Virus record (IMG/VR): IMGVR_UViG_3300031985_000012 | Coordinates: 1 to 32,967 of that record | Length of the DNA: 32,967 bases | Direction: 5' to 3' (one strand) | From: a virus | Shown here: positions 1 to 8,537 of the stretch, piece by piece | How positions within the stretch are numbered: the first letter of the stretch is position 1 | Layout: each line of letters starts with the position of its first letter | The notes under the pieces: generated by a model | Databases searched by the model: none | Told to the model about the DNA's origin: nothing | The model's input: only the letters and a program-made list of their open reading frames with translations | Position numbers and translations under genes: made by a program

Positions 1-2
1 TG

Positions 3-317
3 GCCTCCCAGGCCCCCGGGGCCGTCGCCGGGCTGGTGGACGTGGCCCTGGCCGCGCCGGTCGATGACCGGACCCGCGAGCAGATCGCCGCCTACGGCCG
101 CTGGGCCAACCTGGCCGCCGAGGCTGCCGCCGGAGTCGGCCAGGCCATGACCGCCTCCGAGGGCGTCAGGCAGGCCGCCGGGACCGTCCAGGCCGTCAAC
201 AGGCTCGTGCAACAGGCACCCGTGGACGAGGCCGTCAAGGCCAAGGCCTCCGGCTGGGCCGACTGGGCCATGCTGGCCATCAGGGCGGCCGCGACCATCG
301 CGCCGCTGGTGCTGTAG
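3..317 (+). CDS. C-terminal part of an unrecognised phage protein (5' truncated by window edge)
   Basis: The frame is open from the window edge to a TAG at 315-317, so this is probably the 3' end of a longer gene; a GTG at 36 is the first internal start but has no clear ribosome-binding site. The visible residues are Ala/Val-rich and mostly helical, with a hydrophobic C-terminal stretch (the last 15 or so residues, ending IAPLVL) that could be a membrane segment. I do not recognise the family. It lies just upstream of small membrane proteins and the terminase genes, a position where T7-like phages keep lysis genes, so a lysis-related role is possible but is inference from position only. Confidence 0.5.
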   Translation, partial: ASQAPGAVAGLVDVALAAPVDDRTREQIAAYGRWANLAAEAAAGVGQAMTASEGVRQAAGTVQAVNRLVQQAPVDEAVKAKASGWADWAMLAIRAAATIAPLVL

Positions 318-327
318 GGGGCCGGAC

Positions 328-537
328 GTGAGCCTCATGTCTCGCAAGCTGGCCGCCGGGGTGGTCGCCATCCTGCTCATCGCCCTCAACAACAGGCTGG
401 GCCTGGGCCTGGACGCCGGACAACTGGACTGGATCGGGACGCTGGCCCTGTCCGTGATCGGCAGCCAGGGGGCCGTGGACGTGCTCAGGGGATGGAGGGA
501 CGGCCAATGCAACTCAGGAGCGGGAGGCAGGCCATGA
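328..537 (+). CDS. Small two-helix membrane protein, holin-like
   Basis: A 69-residue protein with two hydrophobic segments (about residues 9-26 and 33-48) separated by a short polar turn, and a charged C-terminus. Small proteins of this pattern (Leu-Gly rich first helix, short loop, second helix ending near a conserved Val-Asp) are common next to phage lysis genes and are often annotated as holins. The GTG start at 328 follows a GGGG purine run at suitable distance; ATG at 337 is an alternative. The 3' end overlaps the next gene. Function as a holin is inferred from size, topology and position beside the terminase genes; no catalytic motif exists to confirm it. Confidence 0.55.
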   Translation: MSLMSRKLAAGVVAILLIALNNRLGLGLDAGQLDWIGTLALSVIGSQGAVDVLRGWRDGQCNSGAGGRP

Positions 538-812
538 TCTCCGCGTCAGAGGTCTTGCCAGCCGTCGCATTGACCCTGAATCCGTTGCTCGTGGGCATCC
601 TTGCCTGGATGCTCAAGCGTTGGATCGACCGGCTCGAGCATACCCTCATCGACTTTGGCCGACGTCAGACGGAGTGCCAGCTATCTTTGGCCAAGGTCTA
701 TCAGACCAAGGTCGAGGCCGATGACGACAGCCTGCGGCAGTGGGCTAAACTGGATGATCACAGTCAGCGCCTGGCTCGTGTTGAAACCAGGCTGAACGAT
801 GGGAGGGGGTAG
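534..812 (+). CDS. Membrane-anchored coiled-coil protein, possible lysis accessory
   Basis: The protein begins with a hydrophobic segment (residues 3-26 from the ATG at 534, including NPLLVGILAW) followed by a charged helical region with heptad-like spacing, ending in a stretch resembling RLARVETRLND. The ATG at 534 has GGGAGG about 7 bases upstream; an ATG at 507 with its own GGAGG is a real alternative and would add nine residues. One N-terminal membrane helix plus a coiled coil is a frequent design for phage proteins near holins (XhlA-like or spanin-like in shape, not shown by sequence). It overlaps the preceding gene and ends five bases before the small terminase start, consistent with one lysis/packaging transcription unit. 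Confidence 0.5.
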   Translation: MISASEVLPAVALTLNPLLVGILAWMLKRWIDRLEHTLIDFGRRQTECQLSLAKVYQTKVEADDDSLRQWAKLDDHSQRLARVETRLNDGRG

Positions 813-816
813 CCTA

Positions 817-1128
817 ATGGCCAAAGCCAAGCCTCCCGTCGGCAGGCCGTTCGCCAAGGGCAATCCCGGCCGCAAGCCGGGGTCAAAAAACAAGGTCACG
901 GTCCTGCGCGAGGGTCTGATGGCGGCCCTCAATCTGGAGGGGGGCGTGGAGTACCTGCGCCAGCAGGCCAGGGAGCACCCCAAGGCGTTCCTGGCGGCCC
1001 TGGCCAGGGCCAACCCCGCGCAGTTGGAGATCGAGCACCGTGGGTCCATCGAGCACGAACACAAGCTTTGCTCGCGCTCCGAGGAGATCCTGGGCAAGCT
1101 GACCGGCCAGGAGTCCTGCGGTGAATAG
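817..1128 (+). CDS. Putative small terminase subunit
   Basis: A 103-residue basic protein placed directly before, and overlapping by 8 bp, the large terminase gene. The N-terminus carries the sequence FAKGNPGRKPGSKNK (residues 11-25), a basic loop motif seen in phage proteins annotated as small terminases or DUF5681. It is followed by helices that could make the oligomerising part. The start at 817 is preceded by a GGAGGGGG ribosome-binding site (802-809) embedded in the end of the previous gene; the upstream ATG at 799 is part of that site and is not favoured. Small terminases select viral DNA for packaging; the assignment rests mainly on gene order and the basic motif. Confidence 0.6.
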   Translation: MAKAKPPVGRPFAKGNPGRKPGSKNKVTVLREGLMAALNLEGGVEYLRQQAREHPKAFLAALARANPAQLEIEHRGSIEHEHKLCSRSEEILGKLTGQESCGE

Positions 1129-2668
1129 GCTCCAGCGCGAGGCCCTGTACGCCGAGCTCTTCAAGACCTGTGGCCGGGACGGCTTCAAGGAGGCCGCCCG
1201 GCGCTTGTGCCTGACCGACCTGTACTTCCTGCTGACGAAGATATTGGGCCGGGCCGACATGGAGCGGGACTGGCTCCATGAGCGCTGCATTGAGGTCCAG
1301 GCCAGCCCCAACGGCCATTTGGACCTCTGGGCACGCGAGCACTACAAGTCGACCATCATCACGTTCGGGATGACCATCCAGGACATCCTGGCCCACCCCG
1401 AGATCACAGTAGGCATTTTCTCGTTCAACCGGCCCATCGCCAAGGCTTTCCTCCGCCAGATCAAGCGTGAGTTCGAGAGCAACGAGACCCTGCTGGAGCT
1501 CTTCCCGGATGTGCTCTGGGAGAACCCGCACCGGGACGCGCCCAAGTGGTCCGAGGACGAAGGTATCATCGTCCGGCGCAAGGGCAATCCGAAGGAAGCC
1601 ACGGTGGAGGCCTGGGGACTGGTCGATGGCCAGCCCACGTCCAAGCACTACAGCCTGGTCATCTATGACGACGTGGTGACCAAGGACTCAGTTACCACCA
1701 CGGACATGATCGCCAAAGTCACCGAGGCCTGGGAGCTTTCCCAGGCTCTGGGGAGCGACGGTGGGCACGCACGCTACATTGGCACCAGGTATCACGCCAA
1801 CGACACGTACAAGACCATCCTGGACCGCAAGTCGGCCATACCCCGCATCTACCCGGCCACCGTGGACGGGAAAATGGACGGTGAGCCAGTACTGCTCTCG
1901 CGCGAGAACCTGGCCAAGAAGCGCCGCGACATGGGGCCGTACACATTCGGCTGCCAGATGCTTCAAGACCCGGTGGCGGACAAGGTCCAGGGGTTCAAAG
2001 AGTCCTGGTTGCGGTTCTGGAAGGGCGAGAAGACTGAGGGGCTCAATCTCTACATGATCGTCGATCCGGCCAGCGGGAAGAAGAAGGAAAACGACTACAC
2101 CTGCGTGAAGATCATCGGCCTGGGCAGCGACAAAAACTACTACGTGGTGGCCATGGCAAGGGACCGCCTCAACCTGACCGAGCGCGGCCGACTGGTCATG
2201 CGCTGGCATCGCCGGTTCAAGCCCCGCGCCGTGGGCTACGAGCAGTACGGCCTTCAGGCCGATATTGAATTCGTCCGCTACCTCCAGGAGCAGGAGAACT
2301 ACCGGTTCTCCGTGATCCCCCTGGGCGGGAAGCTCTCCAAGGAAGACCGCATCCGCAAGCTCATCCCTCTCTACGAGCAAGGCAAGATGTACCTGCCCGG
2401 GACCTACACCTACGTGGACCACGAGGGGACCTACCGGGACATGACCCGTGAGTTCGTGGAGCAGGAGTACAAGGCGTTCCCCGTGGCCATCCACGATGAC
2501 ATGCTGGACTGCCAGGCCCGCATCCTCGACCCCGACCTGGGGGCCGTCTTCCCGGACGAGTTTGCTGACGTGCGCGCGTCCACTCCTCAGCCGGTGCGCG
2601 CCTACAATCCGCTCGACGGCCTCCAGCAGCAGGCCGCCAGCTATGACATGTTCGGGGGTGTGAGATGA
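1121..2668 (+). CDS. terL: Large terminase subunit (packaging ATPase-nuclease)
   Basis: A 515-residue protein with the two-domain organisation of phage TerL. The ATPase part has a Walker A-like segment AREHYKST at residues 71-78 and a Walker B strand YSLVIYDD at 177-184. The C-terminal RNase H-fold nuclease part has its first acidic residue in MIVDPASG (D315) and a later HDDMLD motif (458-463). It cuts concatemeric DNA and pumps it into the prohead through the portal. The GTG start overlaps the preceding gene (GTGAATAG). Length and motif order match podoviral TerLs of the T7/epsilon15 kind, so this gene seems complete and functional. Confidence 0.92.
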   Translation: MNRLQREALYAELFKTCGRDGFKEAARRLCLTDLYFLLTKILGRADMERDWLHERCIEVQASPNGHLDLWAREHYKSTIITFGMTIQDILAHPEITVGIFSFNRPIAKAFLRQIKREFESNETLLELFPDVLWENPHRDAPKWSEDEGIIVRRKGNPKEATVEAWGLVDGQPTSKHYSLVIYDDVVTKDSVTTTDMIAKVTEAWELSQALGSDGGHARYIGTRYHANDTYKTILDRKSAIPRIYPATVDGKMDGEPVLLSRENLAKKRRDMGPYTFGCQMLQDPVADKVQGFKESWLRFWKGEKTEGLNLYMIVDPASGKKKENDYTCVKIIGLGSDKNYYVVAMARDRLNLTERGRLVMRWHRRFKPRAVGYEQYGLQADIEFVRYLQEQENYRFSVIPLGGKLSKEDRIRKLIPLYEQGKMYLPGTYTYVDHEGTYRDMTREFVEQEYKAFPVAIHDDMLDCQARILDPDLGAVFPDEFADVRASTPQPVRAYNPLDGLQQQAASYDMFGGVR

Positions 2669-3276
2669 GCGGCGGCGGAGAGAACATGCTCGACATCGAC
2701 CAAGTTGCCGACGTCACGTCCAGGATCAAGCCCCCGGCGTGGGCCACCCCGTTGCCATCCGGGCTGGTGGACTTCAGCCTGGACGAAGAAAAGTCGCGCG
2801 AGCTGGACAGGCATTACGCCCGGGAGTCGGCGATTGCCGTCCAGAAATTGATGGGGCCGACCCCCCAGGAGCAGACGCAAGAGGCCATGCGTCTCATCGT
2901 GCGTGAGAGCGGGGCCGGGCGCATCCCTGACCCGGACTACGACCTCATGCCCCGCGCCGCCGAGTCCTACCAGGGCGTGGACTACAAGGCCCTCGCCCTC
3001 CAACGGGCACGCGACTACGCGGATGACCTCGAACAGGACCTGAAGGCCAAGGGCCAGGACGCCTACTCCAAGGCCGAGCGCGAGCGGATCATCGCCAACA
3101 GGCAGGAGGAGGAGCTCAAGCGCCTGTCCGAGAGCAAGGCCACGGACGAAGATCGGGCCAGAGCCCGCGACGAGAGGCGCATGCGCCTGCTCCTTGGTCA
3201 GGTGAAGCTCAAGGCCGGGTCCAGCCTCCTCAGCGACGAAAAAACCAGCAGCGGCCCCACGCTGCTCACGGGGTAA
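2665..3276 (+). CDS. Phage protein of unknown function upstream of portal, coiled-coil
   Basis: A 203-residue soluble protein, start overlapping the terminase stop (ATGA). The N-terminal half is mixed; residues about 108-175 are highly charged and helical (long runs of Glu, Lys, Arg, Ala), likely a coiled coil. The last residues read SSGPTLLTG, and a related TTLLTG peptide is present near the end of the next protein. I do not recognise a family with a known job. Between terminase and portal, a minor head or assembly protein is plausible, but this is inference from position. Confidence 0.65.
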   Translation: MSGGGENMLDIDQVADVTSRIKPPAWATPLPSGLVDFSLDEEKSRELDRHYARESAIAVQKLMGPTPQEQTQEAMRLIVRESGAGRIPDPDYDLMPRAAESYQGVDYKALALQRARDYADDLEQDLKAKGQDAYSKAERERIIANRQEEELKRLSESKATDEDRARARDERRMRLLLGQVKLKAGSSLLSDEKTSSGPTLLTG

Positions 3277-3279
3277 GCC

Positions 3280-3783
3280 ATGGGCGGAGGCGGGGGCGGC
3301 GACAACAGCGCCAGCATCCAGGCGCAGCAGATGCAGATGCTGGTCATGGCCATCCAGGGCGCGCAGGCACAGCAGGCCCAGGAACAGGCCGCCAAACAGG
3401 CGGCAGCAGAGCAAGCGCAGCGCGTGGAGAGCTACCGAGACCAGCAAGCCTCGTGGGAGCGGCAACTGGCCGATTCCAAGGCGGCCATGGATCAGGTGGT
3501 GGCCGACTCGAACTCCCGCGTGGACGAGATGCGCAAGGCCATGGAGGAGGAAGCCCGCCTCGCCCGGGAGGAAGCCGAGAGGCAGCGCTTGGCGGCAGAA
3601 GCGGCCGGGCGCGTTTCCGACATGAAAGAGGGCATGGCCGCCGATTTGACCGCCGAAGAAGACGAGCGCCTGCGCGTCAGGAAGCGCAGGGCCACGCTGC
3701 CAGGGTTCACCACCCTGCTCACCGGCGGCCAGGGCCTGACCACGACTCCGGACCTCGGGGTCAAAACCCTCCTGGGGCAGTAG
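3280..3783 (+). CDS. Gly-rich/coiled-coil phage protein of unknown function
   Basis: A 167-residue protein opening with a glycine run, then an Ala/Gln-rich helical region (residues 13-45) and a long charged coiled coil (about 48-125). The C-terminus is basic then hydrophobic (RKRRATLPGFTTLLTG, ending KTLLGQ). The start at 3280 follows GGGGTAAG; only three bases separate it from the previous stop, and the portal ATG follows its own stop directly. The TLLTG peptide shared with the preceding protein suggests that both dock on the same partner. It could be a scaffold-like or ejected minor protein; no family is assigned with confidence. Confidence 0.6.
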   Translation: MGGGGGGDNSASIQAQQMQMLVMAIQGAQAQQAQEQAAKQAAAEQAQRVESYRDQQASWERQLADSKAAMDQVVADSNSRVDEMRKAMEEEARLAREEAERQRLAAEAAGRVSDMKEGMAADLTAEEDERLRVRKRRATLPGFTTLLTGGQGLTTTPDLGVKTLLGQ

Positions 3784-5448
3784 ATGAGCAGCAATCAGAC
3801 TACCGAATTCCTCGCGCGCTTCAACGCGCTCAAGACCGAGCGGGAAGCGTCCTGGGATTCTCACTGGAAGGAGATCGTGCAGTACCTGCTGCCCGGTCGG
3901 GGCCGTTTCGCCGCTTCCGGCGACAAGCCCAACCGGGGCGAGAAGCGCAACGACAAAATCATCGACTCCCAGGGCACGCAGTCCCTGCGCATGATCGCGG
4001 CCGGCATGCACGGCGGCCTGACGCCGCTGTCCCGCCCCTGGTTCCGCCTCGGGACGGCTGATCCTGACCTGCAAAACGCGGCTGGCGTGCGCGACTGGCT
4101 GGCGTGGTGGGAACGGCGCATCCTTCAGGCCAAGGCCAAATCCAACTTCTACGAGTGCGCGGCCACGTTCTTCCTGGAGCTTCCCGGGTTCGGCACCGGC
4201 CTGCTCCTGGCTCTCGACGATGCACCCCTGGGCGTCCGCTACCACTGCGCCACCATCGGCGAATACTACCTCGGCACCAACTACAAGGGCCAGGTGGACA
4301 CGCTGTACCGCCTCTTCTGGATGACGCCCAGGCAGATGGAGCAGCAGTTCGGCCGAGCCAAGATGTCCCAGGCCGCGCAGAACCTCCTGGAGAAGTCCCC
4401 CTTCGAACCCATCAAGGTCATCCACGGCATCGAGCCGAACATGGGGCGCGATCCGAGCAAGGCGGACGGGCGCAACAAGCCCTTCTCCTCCTACTACGTC
4501 GAGGAGGGGGCGGAGGACTTCCTGTCCGTGGGTGGGTTCGAGGAGCGGCCCTTCATGGCGGCCAGGTGGGACGTAGTGGGCAATGACGCCTACGGGCGCG
4601 GACCGGGCATGGATGTCCTGGGCGACGTGAAGATGCTACAGTCGATGTCCGAGGCCGCAATCTACGGCATCCAACTCCAGGTCAAGCCGCCTCAGCTGAT
4701 TCCCTCGACCATCAAGGGTGTGCTGAACGACCTCCCCGGCGGCCGGACCTATTACGACGGCAACCCGGAGGGGATTCGACCATTGTTCCAGGTCAACCCC
4801 GACCTGAACGGCGTTCGGCAGTACCTCTTGGAGGTGGTCAAGCCGAACATCCGCGCCGGATTCTTCAACGACCTGTTCCTGACGGTCCAGAACCACCCGG
4901 ACATGACGGCCACGGAGGTGGCCGAGAGGCACGCCGAAAAGCTGCTGCTGCTCGGCCCGGTCATCGAGCGCACGCAATCCGAGGTGCTGGACCCGGACAT
5001 CCAGCGGACCTTCTCCATCCTGTTCCGCCAGATTCCGCCCGACCAGGCCCCGCCGATTCCGAAGGAGCTGATCGGGCAGGACATCAAGGTCGAGTACATC
5101 AGCCTGTTGGCCCAGGCCCAGAAGGCGGTGGGCACGGCGAGCATCAGCCAGTTCGTCTCCTTCGTGGGTGGCTTGGCCAAATTCAAACCGGAAGTCCTGG
5201 ACAAGGCTGACTTCGACGCCGCCGTGGACGAATACGCCGAAGCCCAGGGCGTGCCGCCGAAGCTCCTGGTGACTGACGACCAGGTTGCCCAACTGCGACA
5301 GGGGCGCGCTCAAGCGCAGGCGCAGGCGATGCAGGCCGAGCAGCAGCGAGCCGACGCGCTGGCCATGACCCAGCAAGCCAAAGACCTGGGGAGCATCTCC
5401 AGCGAGGGCAATGTGATGGCCGACATGGCCGGGGCGGTGGCGCAATGA
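3784..5448 (+). CDS. Portal protein (bacteriophage head-to-tail connecting family)
   Basis: A 554-residue protein of the podoviral head-tail connector family, which forms the dodecameric portal at one capsid vertex, serving as the docking point for terminase and later the tail. Family features visible are the N-terminal helical region with QYLLPGRGRF (33-42), the conserved AAGMHGGLTPLSRPWF segment (72-87), the FGTG region before the first beta domain, the NHPDMTATEVAER segment preceding the long clip/barrel helix (about residues 370-382), and a Gln/Ala-rich C-terminal barrel tail. Length fits the family. The start directly follows the previous stop, and its own stop overlaps the next gene by 4 bp. 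Confidence 0.9.
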   Translation: MSSNQTTEFLARFNALKTEREASWDSHWKEIVQYLLPGRGRFAASGDKPNRGEKRNDKIIDSQGTQSLRMIAAGMHGGLTPLSRPWFRLGTADPDLQNAAGVRDWLAWWERRILQAKAKSNFYECAATFFLELPGFGTGLLLALDDAPLGVRYHCATIGEYYLGTNYKGQVDTLYRLFWMTPRQMEQQFGRAKMSQAAQNLLEKSPFEPIKVIHGIEPNMGRDPSKADGRNKPFSSYYVEEGAEDFLSVGGFEERPFMAARWDVVGNDAYGRGPGMDVLGDVKMLQSMSEAAIYGIQLQVKPPQLIPSTIKGVLNDLPGGRTYYDGNPEGIRPLFQVNPDLNGVRQYLLEVVKPNIRAGFFNDLFLTVQNHPDMTATEVAERHAEKLLLLGPVIERTQSEVLDPDIQRTFSILFRQIPPDQAPPIPKELIGQDIKVEYISLLAQAQKAVGTASISQFVSFVGGLAKFKPEVLDKADFDAAVDEYAEAQGVPPKLLVTDDQVAQLRQGRAQAQAQAMQAEQQRADALAMTQQAKDLGSISSEGNVMADMAGAVAQ

Positions 5449-5798
5449 ACGCGGAGACGTGGGACAACCGCTACCTGGGCAACTTGGACCAGGAGCGCAA
5501 GCAGGAAGCGGACGCGCTCATGAAGGCGGACGCCGATATCCAGCGGTGCTTTCGCAAGTCCTTCCTGGACGACGAAGACGCTCGCAAGGTCCTCATGGTC
5601 CTGGCCGGGCGTTCAAAGCTCCTGTCCACCACATTCACCGGCAACAGCGTCTCCTACCTCAACGAGGGCAAGCGGGACCTGGCGCTCTTCATCTTGGAAA
5701 TGTGCGGCGTGCGCGACCTGTCCGCCGTCGCTCTCATCATGCAAGCGGCCTGCGAGGCCGAGGAGGAATTGAAACATGGCAGACCTCACGGCTCCTGA
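5445..5798 (+). CDS. Bbp19-like phage structural protein
   Basis: A 117-residue protein starting in an ATGA overlap with the portal stop. The central segment (residues about 35-80), with a KVL motif followed by SVSYLNEGKRDLALFIL, matches the pattern of the Bbp19-like domain known from Bordetella phage BPP-1, where a tyrosine-x2-glutamate-glycine-x-arginine stretch leads into a hydrophobic helix. The exact role of that family is not established; it accompanies portal and scaffold genes in epsilon15/BPP-1-type phages. The 3' end overlaps the scaffold gene by 23 bp, with the next gene's ribosome-binding site lying inside this one. Confidence 0.7.
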   Translation: MNAETWDNRYLGNLDQERKQEADALMKADADIQRCFRKSFLDDEDARKVLMVLAGRSKLLSTTFTGNSVSYLNEGKRDLALFILEMCGVRDLSAVALIMQAACEAEEELKHGRPHGS

Positions 5799-6483
5799 CG
5801 CCACCCCGCAGGCTGACACCGGGACGGGCGCGGACAACGGCAGCCAAGGCGCGCCCCAGGGCGGGAACCCCCCGACCGCGGGCGATACCCCGAACCCCAA
5901 CCCCCAGGGCCAGGCCCCGGACGGCGGCACGCCCTCCGAGGGCGGTGACAAAGGGGGCGACCCCAACGCCAAGCCCGAAGCCGGGGCCAAGCCCGGCGAA
6001 AGCAAGGGCGAGTGGGAGGGGGACAAGAAGCCCGAAGGCCCCAAGGCGGACGTGCAGAGCGCGGCCGAATACGGGCTGGATGGCGAGGACAACCTGACCA
6101 AGTGGTTCGCTGACGAGGCGTTCAAGAACGGCTTCACCAAGGCTCAGGCACAAGGCCTCAAGGCGGCGTGGGACGGGCTCCGTGAGCAAGCCGAGACCCA
6201 TGCCCGAAACGAGGCGGCCAAGGCCGTTGTCATGCTCCAGAAGGACTGGGGCGAAAACTACGACGCCAACATGACCGCCGCCAACAAGGCCATCAGCACC
6301 TTTGGCTCGCCAGAACTGGTGGCCGAGCTGGAGCGGACCGGTTTCGGCAGGAACCCGCACATGGTCAAGTTCGTCCACAACCTGGCGAAGCTGCTCTCCG
6401 AGGACTCGTTCATCACCGGGGCCACGGGGGGCGGGAGCGTGAACGCCAACGCGGCGAACGTGCTCTACCCCAACCAACAATAA
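5776..6483 (+). CDS. Capsid assembly scaffolding protein
   Basis: A 235-residue acidic protein just upstream of the major capsid gene. Residues 1-85 are low-complexity, rich in Gly, Pro, Asp, Asn and Ala and probably disordered. Residues about 95-220 are helical, with a Trp-Gly segment (LQKDWGEN) and a C-terminal region NPHMVKFVHNLAKLLSED. That combination of disordered acidic N-terminus and helical C-terminus ending in a Leu/Glu-Asp helix is typical of podoviral scaffolds. A GGAGG lies 9 bases before the ATG. It would nucleate coat assembly around the portal and then leave the prohead. No protease motif was seen. Confidence 0.8.
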   Translation: MADLTAPDATPQADTGTGADNGSQGAPQGGNPPTAGDTPNPNPQGQAPDGGTPSEGGDKGGDPNAKPEAGAKPGESKGEWEGDKKPEGPKADVQSAAEYGLDGEDNLTKWFADEAFKNGFTKAQAQGLKAAWDGLREQAETHARNEAAKAVVMLQKDWGENYDANMTAANKAISTFGSPELVAELERTGFGRNPHMVKFVHNLAKLLSEDSFITGATGGGSVNANAANVLYPNQQ

Positions 6484-6495
6484 GGAGACAACGAT

Positions 6496-7485
6496 ATGGC
6501 GACCGTTGGCGTGAACAGCCTCACCCTGGCCGACTGGGCCAAGCGGAAGGACCCCAATGGCAAGGTTGACAAGATCGTCGAGCTGCTCGGGCAGACCAAC
6601 GAGATCCTGGACGACCTCCCCTTCATCGAAGGCAACCTCGAAACCGGACACAAGGTGACCATCCGGACCGGCCTGCCGAGCGCCGCCTGGCGCATGCTCA
6701 ACTACGGCGTTCCCCAGTCGAAGAGCTCGACCGCCCAGGTCACCGACACCTGCGGCATGCTCGAGGCCTATTCCGAGGTGGACAAAGACCTGGCCGACCT
6801 GAACGGCAACACCGCCGAATTCAGGCTGAGCGAGGACCGCGCATTCCTGGAGGCCATGAACCAGCAGATGGCCGCGACCCTCTTCTACGGCAACACCCAG
6901 CAGTACCCCGAGCGCTTCATGGGCCTGACCCCGCGTTATCCGGCCCTGTCCGGGGCGCAGTCCTCGGCCAACATCCTGTCCGGCGGAGGCTCCTCCAACT
7001 TGACCTCCATCTGGTTGGCCTGCTGGGGCGACAACACCGGCTTCGGCATCTTCCCCAAGGGCAGCAAGGCCGGGTTCCAGCACAAGGACTTGGGAGAGCA
7101 GACCCTGATCGACGCCAACGGGGGCAAGTACCAGGGCTACCGGTCCCACTACCAGTGGAAGATCGGCCTGTGCGTCCGCGACTGGCGCTACTTCGTGCGC
7201 ATCGCCAACATCGACGTGACCGCCCTGACCAAGAACGCCGCCTCCGGCGCCGACCTGATCGACCTGATGGTCCAGGCCATCGAACTGCTGCCGAACCAGG
7301 GCATGGGGCGGCCGGTGTTCTACGTGAACCAGAAGATTCGCTCCTTCCTGCGTCGGCAGATCATGAACAAGACTGTGACCCAGCTGACCCTGGACAGCGT
7401 GGCCGGCAAGAAGGTCGTGGCCTTCGACGGCATCCCCGTGCGCCGCAGCGACCAGCTGCTCAACACCGAATCCCAGGTCAGCTAG
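6496..7485 (+). CDS. Major capsid protein, Gp7 (epsilon15/BPP-1) family
   Basis: A 329-residue protein directly after the scaffold, with a strong ribosome-binding site (AAGGAGA) and high-expression context. Its opening (LTLADWAKRKDPNGKV), the phrase LETGHKVTIRTGLPS, and the region covering LFYGNTQQYPERFMGLTPRY match the Gp7-type coat proteins of epsilon15-like podoviruses, which have an HK97-type fold. It forms the icosahedral shell. Length is typical for the family (about 330-340). The placement between scaffold and cement protein agrees with this job. Confidence 0.92.
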   Translation: MATVGVNSLTLADWAKRKDPNGKVDKIVELLGQTNEILDDLPFIEGNLETGHKVTIRTGLPSAAWRMLNYGVPQSKSSTAQVTDTCGMLEAYSEVDKDLADLNGNTAEFRLSEDRAFLEAMNQQMAATLFYGNTQQYPERFMGLTPRYPALSGAQSSANILSGGGSSNLTSIWLACWGDNTGFGIFPKGSKAGFQHKDLGEQTLIDANGGKYQGYRSHYQWKIGLCVRDWRYFVRIANIDVTALTKNAASGADLIDLMVQAIELLPNQGMGRPVFYVNQKIRSFLRRQIMNKTVTQLTLDSVAGKKVVAFDGIPVRRSDQLLNTESQVS

Positions 7486-7513
7486 GCCCGGGCCAGGCAC
7501 AGGAGAAGAAACC

Positions 7514-7915
7514 ATGTACTTCGACAAGCAGCTGATGTTCGACGAGTCCGCTGCGGCTATCACCGCCACGGGCGCTTCCGCGAACGTCATCGACCTGGGT
7601 TCGGCCGACGCGGGCAAGTCCGAAGACCTCGACATCTTCGCCAGGACCACGGAGGCCTTCAACAACCTGACCAGCCTGGGCGTGAAGCTCCAGACCGCCA
7701 CGGACGCGGCTTTCACCACCCCCGAGGACCTTCCGGCCCAGGAGACCATCACCCTGGCCTCGGGCGGCCTGGCCATCAACAAGGCGGTGCTTCGCACTTC
7801 GCTCCCCAAGGGATGCCTGCGCTACGTGCGTCTCTACTACACCGTGTCCGGAACCGCGCCGACCACCGGCAAGATCACGGCCGGCCTGATCCTCACCCGG
7901 CAGACCAACCCGTAG
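7514..7915 (+). CDS. Bbp16-like capsid cement protein
   Basis: A 133-residue beta-rich protein beginning MYFDKQLMFDESAA, an opening typical of the Bbp16 family, whose BPP-1 member is a cement protein stabilising the shell from outside (epsilon15 gp10 has the same role). It follows the coat gene by 28 bp with an AGGAGA ribosome-binding site. The rest is a Thr/Ala-rich single jelly-roll-like sequence without catalytic motifs. Expected in several hundred copies per virion, one or more per coat subunit. Confidence 0.85.
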   Translation: MYFDKQLMFDESAAAITATGASANVIDLGSADAGKSEDLDIFARTTEAFNNLTSLGVKLQTATDAAFTTPEDLPAQETITLASGGLAINKAVLRTSLPKGCLRYVRLYYTVSGTAPTTGKITAGLILTRQTNP

Positions 7916-7925
7916 GAGGCGCCCG

Positions 7926-8180
7926 GTGAAAGTCATCTGCCATACCACCTGCGAAATCGCCGGGTCCTACTTCGAGAAGGGCTGGGAAGGGGACCTCGAC
8001 CTTCCCGAGGACCATCCCTCGCTCGGGTACTTCACCGTGTCCGGCACGCCCGAAAGCGACGGCGAGGGCGGCGACATGACCAAGGCCCAGATCAAAGAAG
8101 CCTTGGACGCCAAGGGCGTGACGTACTCGCCCACGGCCAACAAGGCCACTCTCCAGGCCATCCTGGACGCCAACCAGTAA
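7926..8180 (+). CDS. Small virion-associated protein with C-terminal HeH/LEM-like domain
   Basis: An 84-residue protein with a GTG start preceded by AGGAGG. The first 45 residues form a short beta-type segment; residues 51-82 (MTKAQIKEALDAKG, then a Ser-Pro-Thr turn and a second helix TLQAILD) fit the HeH (helix-extended-loop-helix) fold, related to SAP/LEM domains and common at the C-termini of phage head proteins. The family often sits beside cement genes. Specific function is unknown; nucleic acid binding is possible, by analogy only. Confidence 0.7.
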   Translation: MKVICHTTCEIAGSYFEKGWEGDLDLPEDHPSLGYFTVSGTPESDGEGGDMTKAQIKEALDAKGVTYSPTANKATLQAILDANQ

Positions 8181-8222
8181 CATCGGGGGCCGGGCTTCGG
8201 CTCGGCCCTTTCCGAGGGCACC

Positions 8223-8537
8223 ATGAACGGACTCGTCAGCCTCAAGAGATCGAAGACGGAGCAGGACGATTGCTGCTGCGCACCGATGGAGAACGAATAC
8301 GGCTGGGGCACGTCAATCCGCCTGGAAGGCGATATCGTGGAAAGGCTTGGCCTGGAGGGTGTGGGTGCCGGGGAGAAGGTGGCAGTCCGTGGGATCGGTT
8401 TCATCCAGAGCGTTTCTCAGAACGATGACTCCGAGCACGGCAAGCGCATGGAGGTGAGCATCCAACTTACCGACATGGCCGCCAGCAAGGAGGAACAGGA
8501 AGCACCTGCTGCCGACGTTCTCTACGGGCAGGGCTAG
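8223..8537 (+). CDS. Capsid staple protein
   Basis: A 104-residue protein matching the pattern of the capsid staple family of epsilon15-like phages. It has an N-terminal extended arm with a basic patch, then a compact beta domain with GWGTSIRLEGDIVERLGL, a hydrophobic glycine-containing turn before KVAVRGIGF, and an ending in a strand (MEVSIQLTDM) plus an acidic tail. Such proteins link neighbouring coat capsomers. An unusual Cys-Cys-Cys run (18-20) lies in the arm. It starts after GAGGG, 42 bp after the preceding gene, and is followed 3 bp later by the tail gene. Confidence 0.75.
   Translation: MNGLVSLKRSKTEQDDCCCAPMENEYGWGTSIRLEGDIVERLGLEGVGAGEKVAVRGIGFIQSVSQNDDSEHGKRMEVSIQLTDMAASKEEQEAPAADVLYGQG

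Noticed and set aside
5737-7809. 690-codon minus-strand open frame opposite scaffold and coat genes
   Set aside because: Shadow of highly biased coding sequence; the + strand genes are certain.
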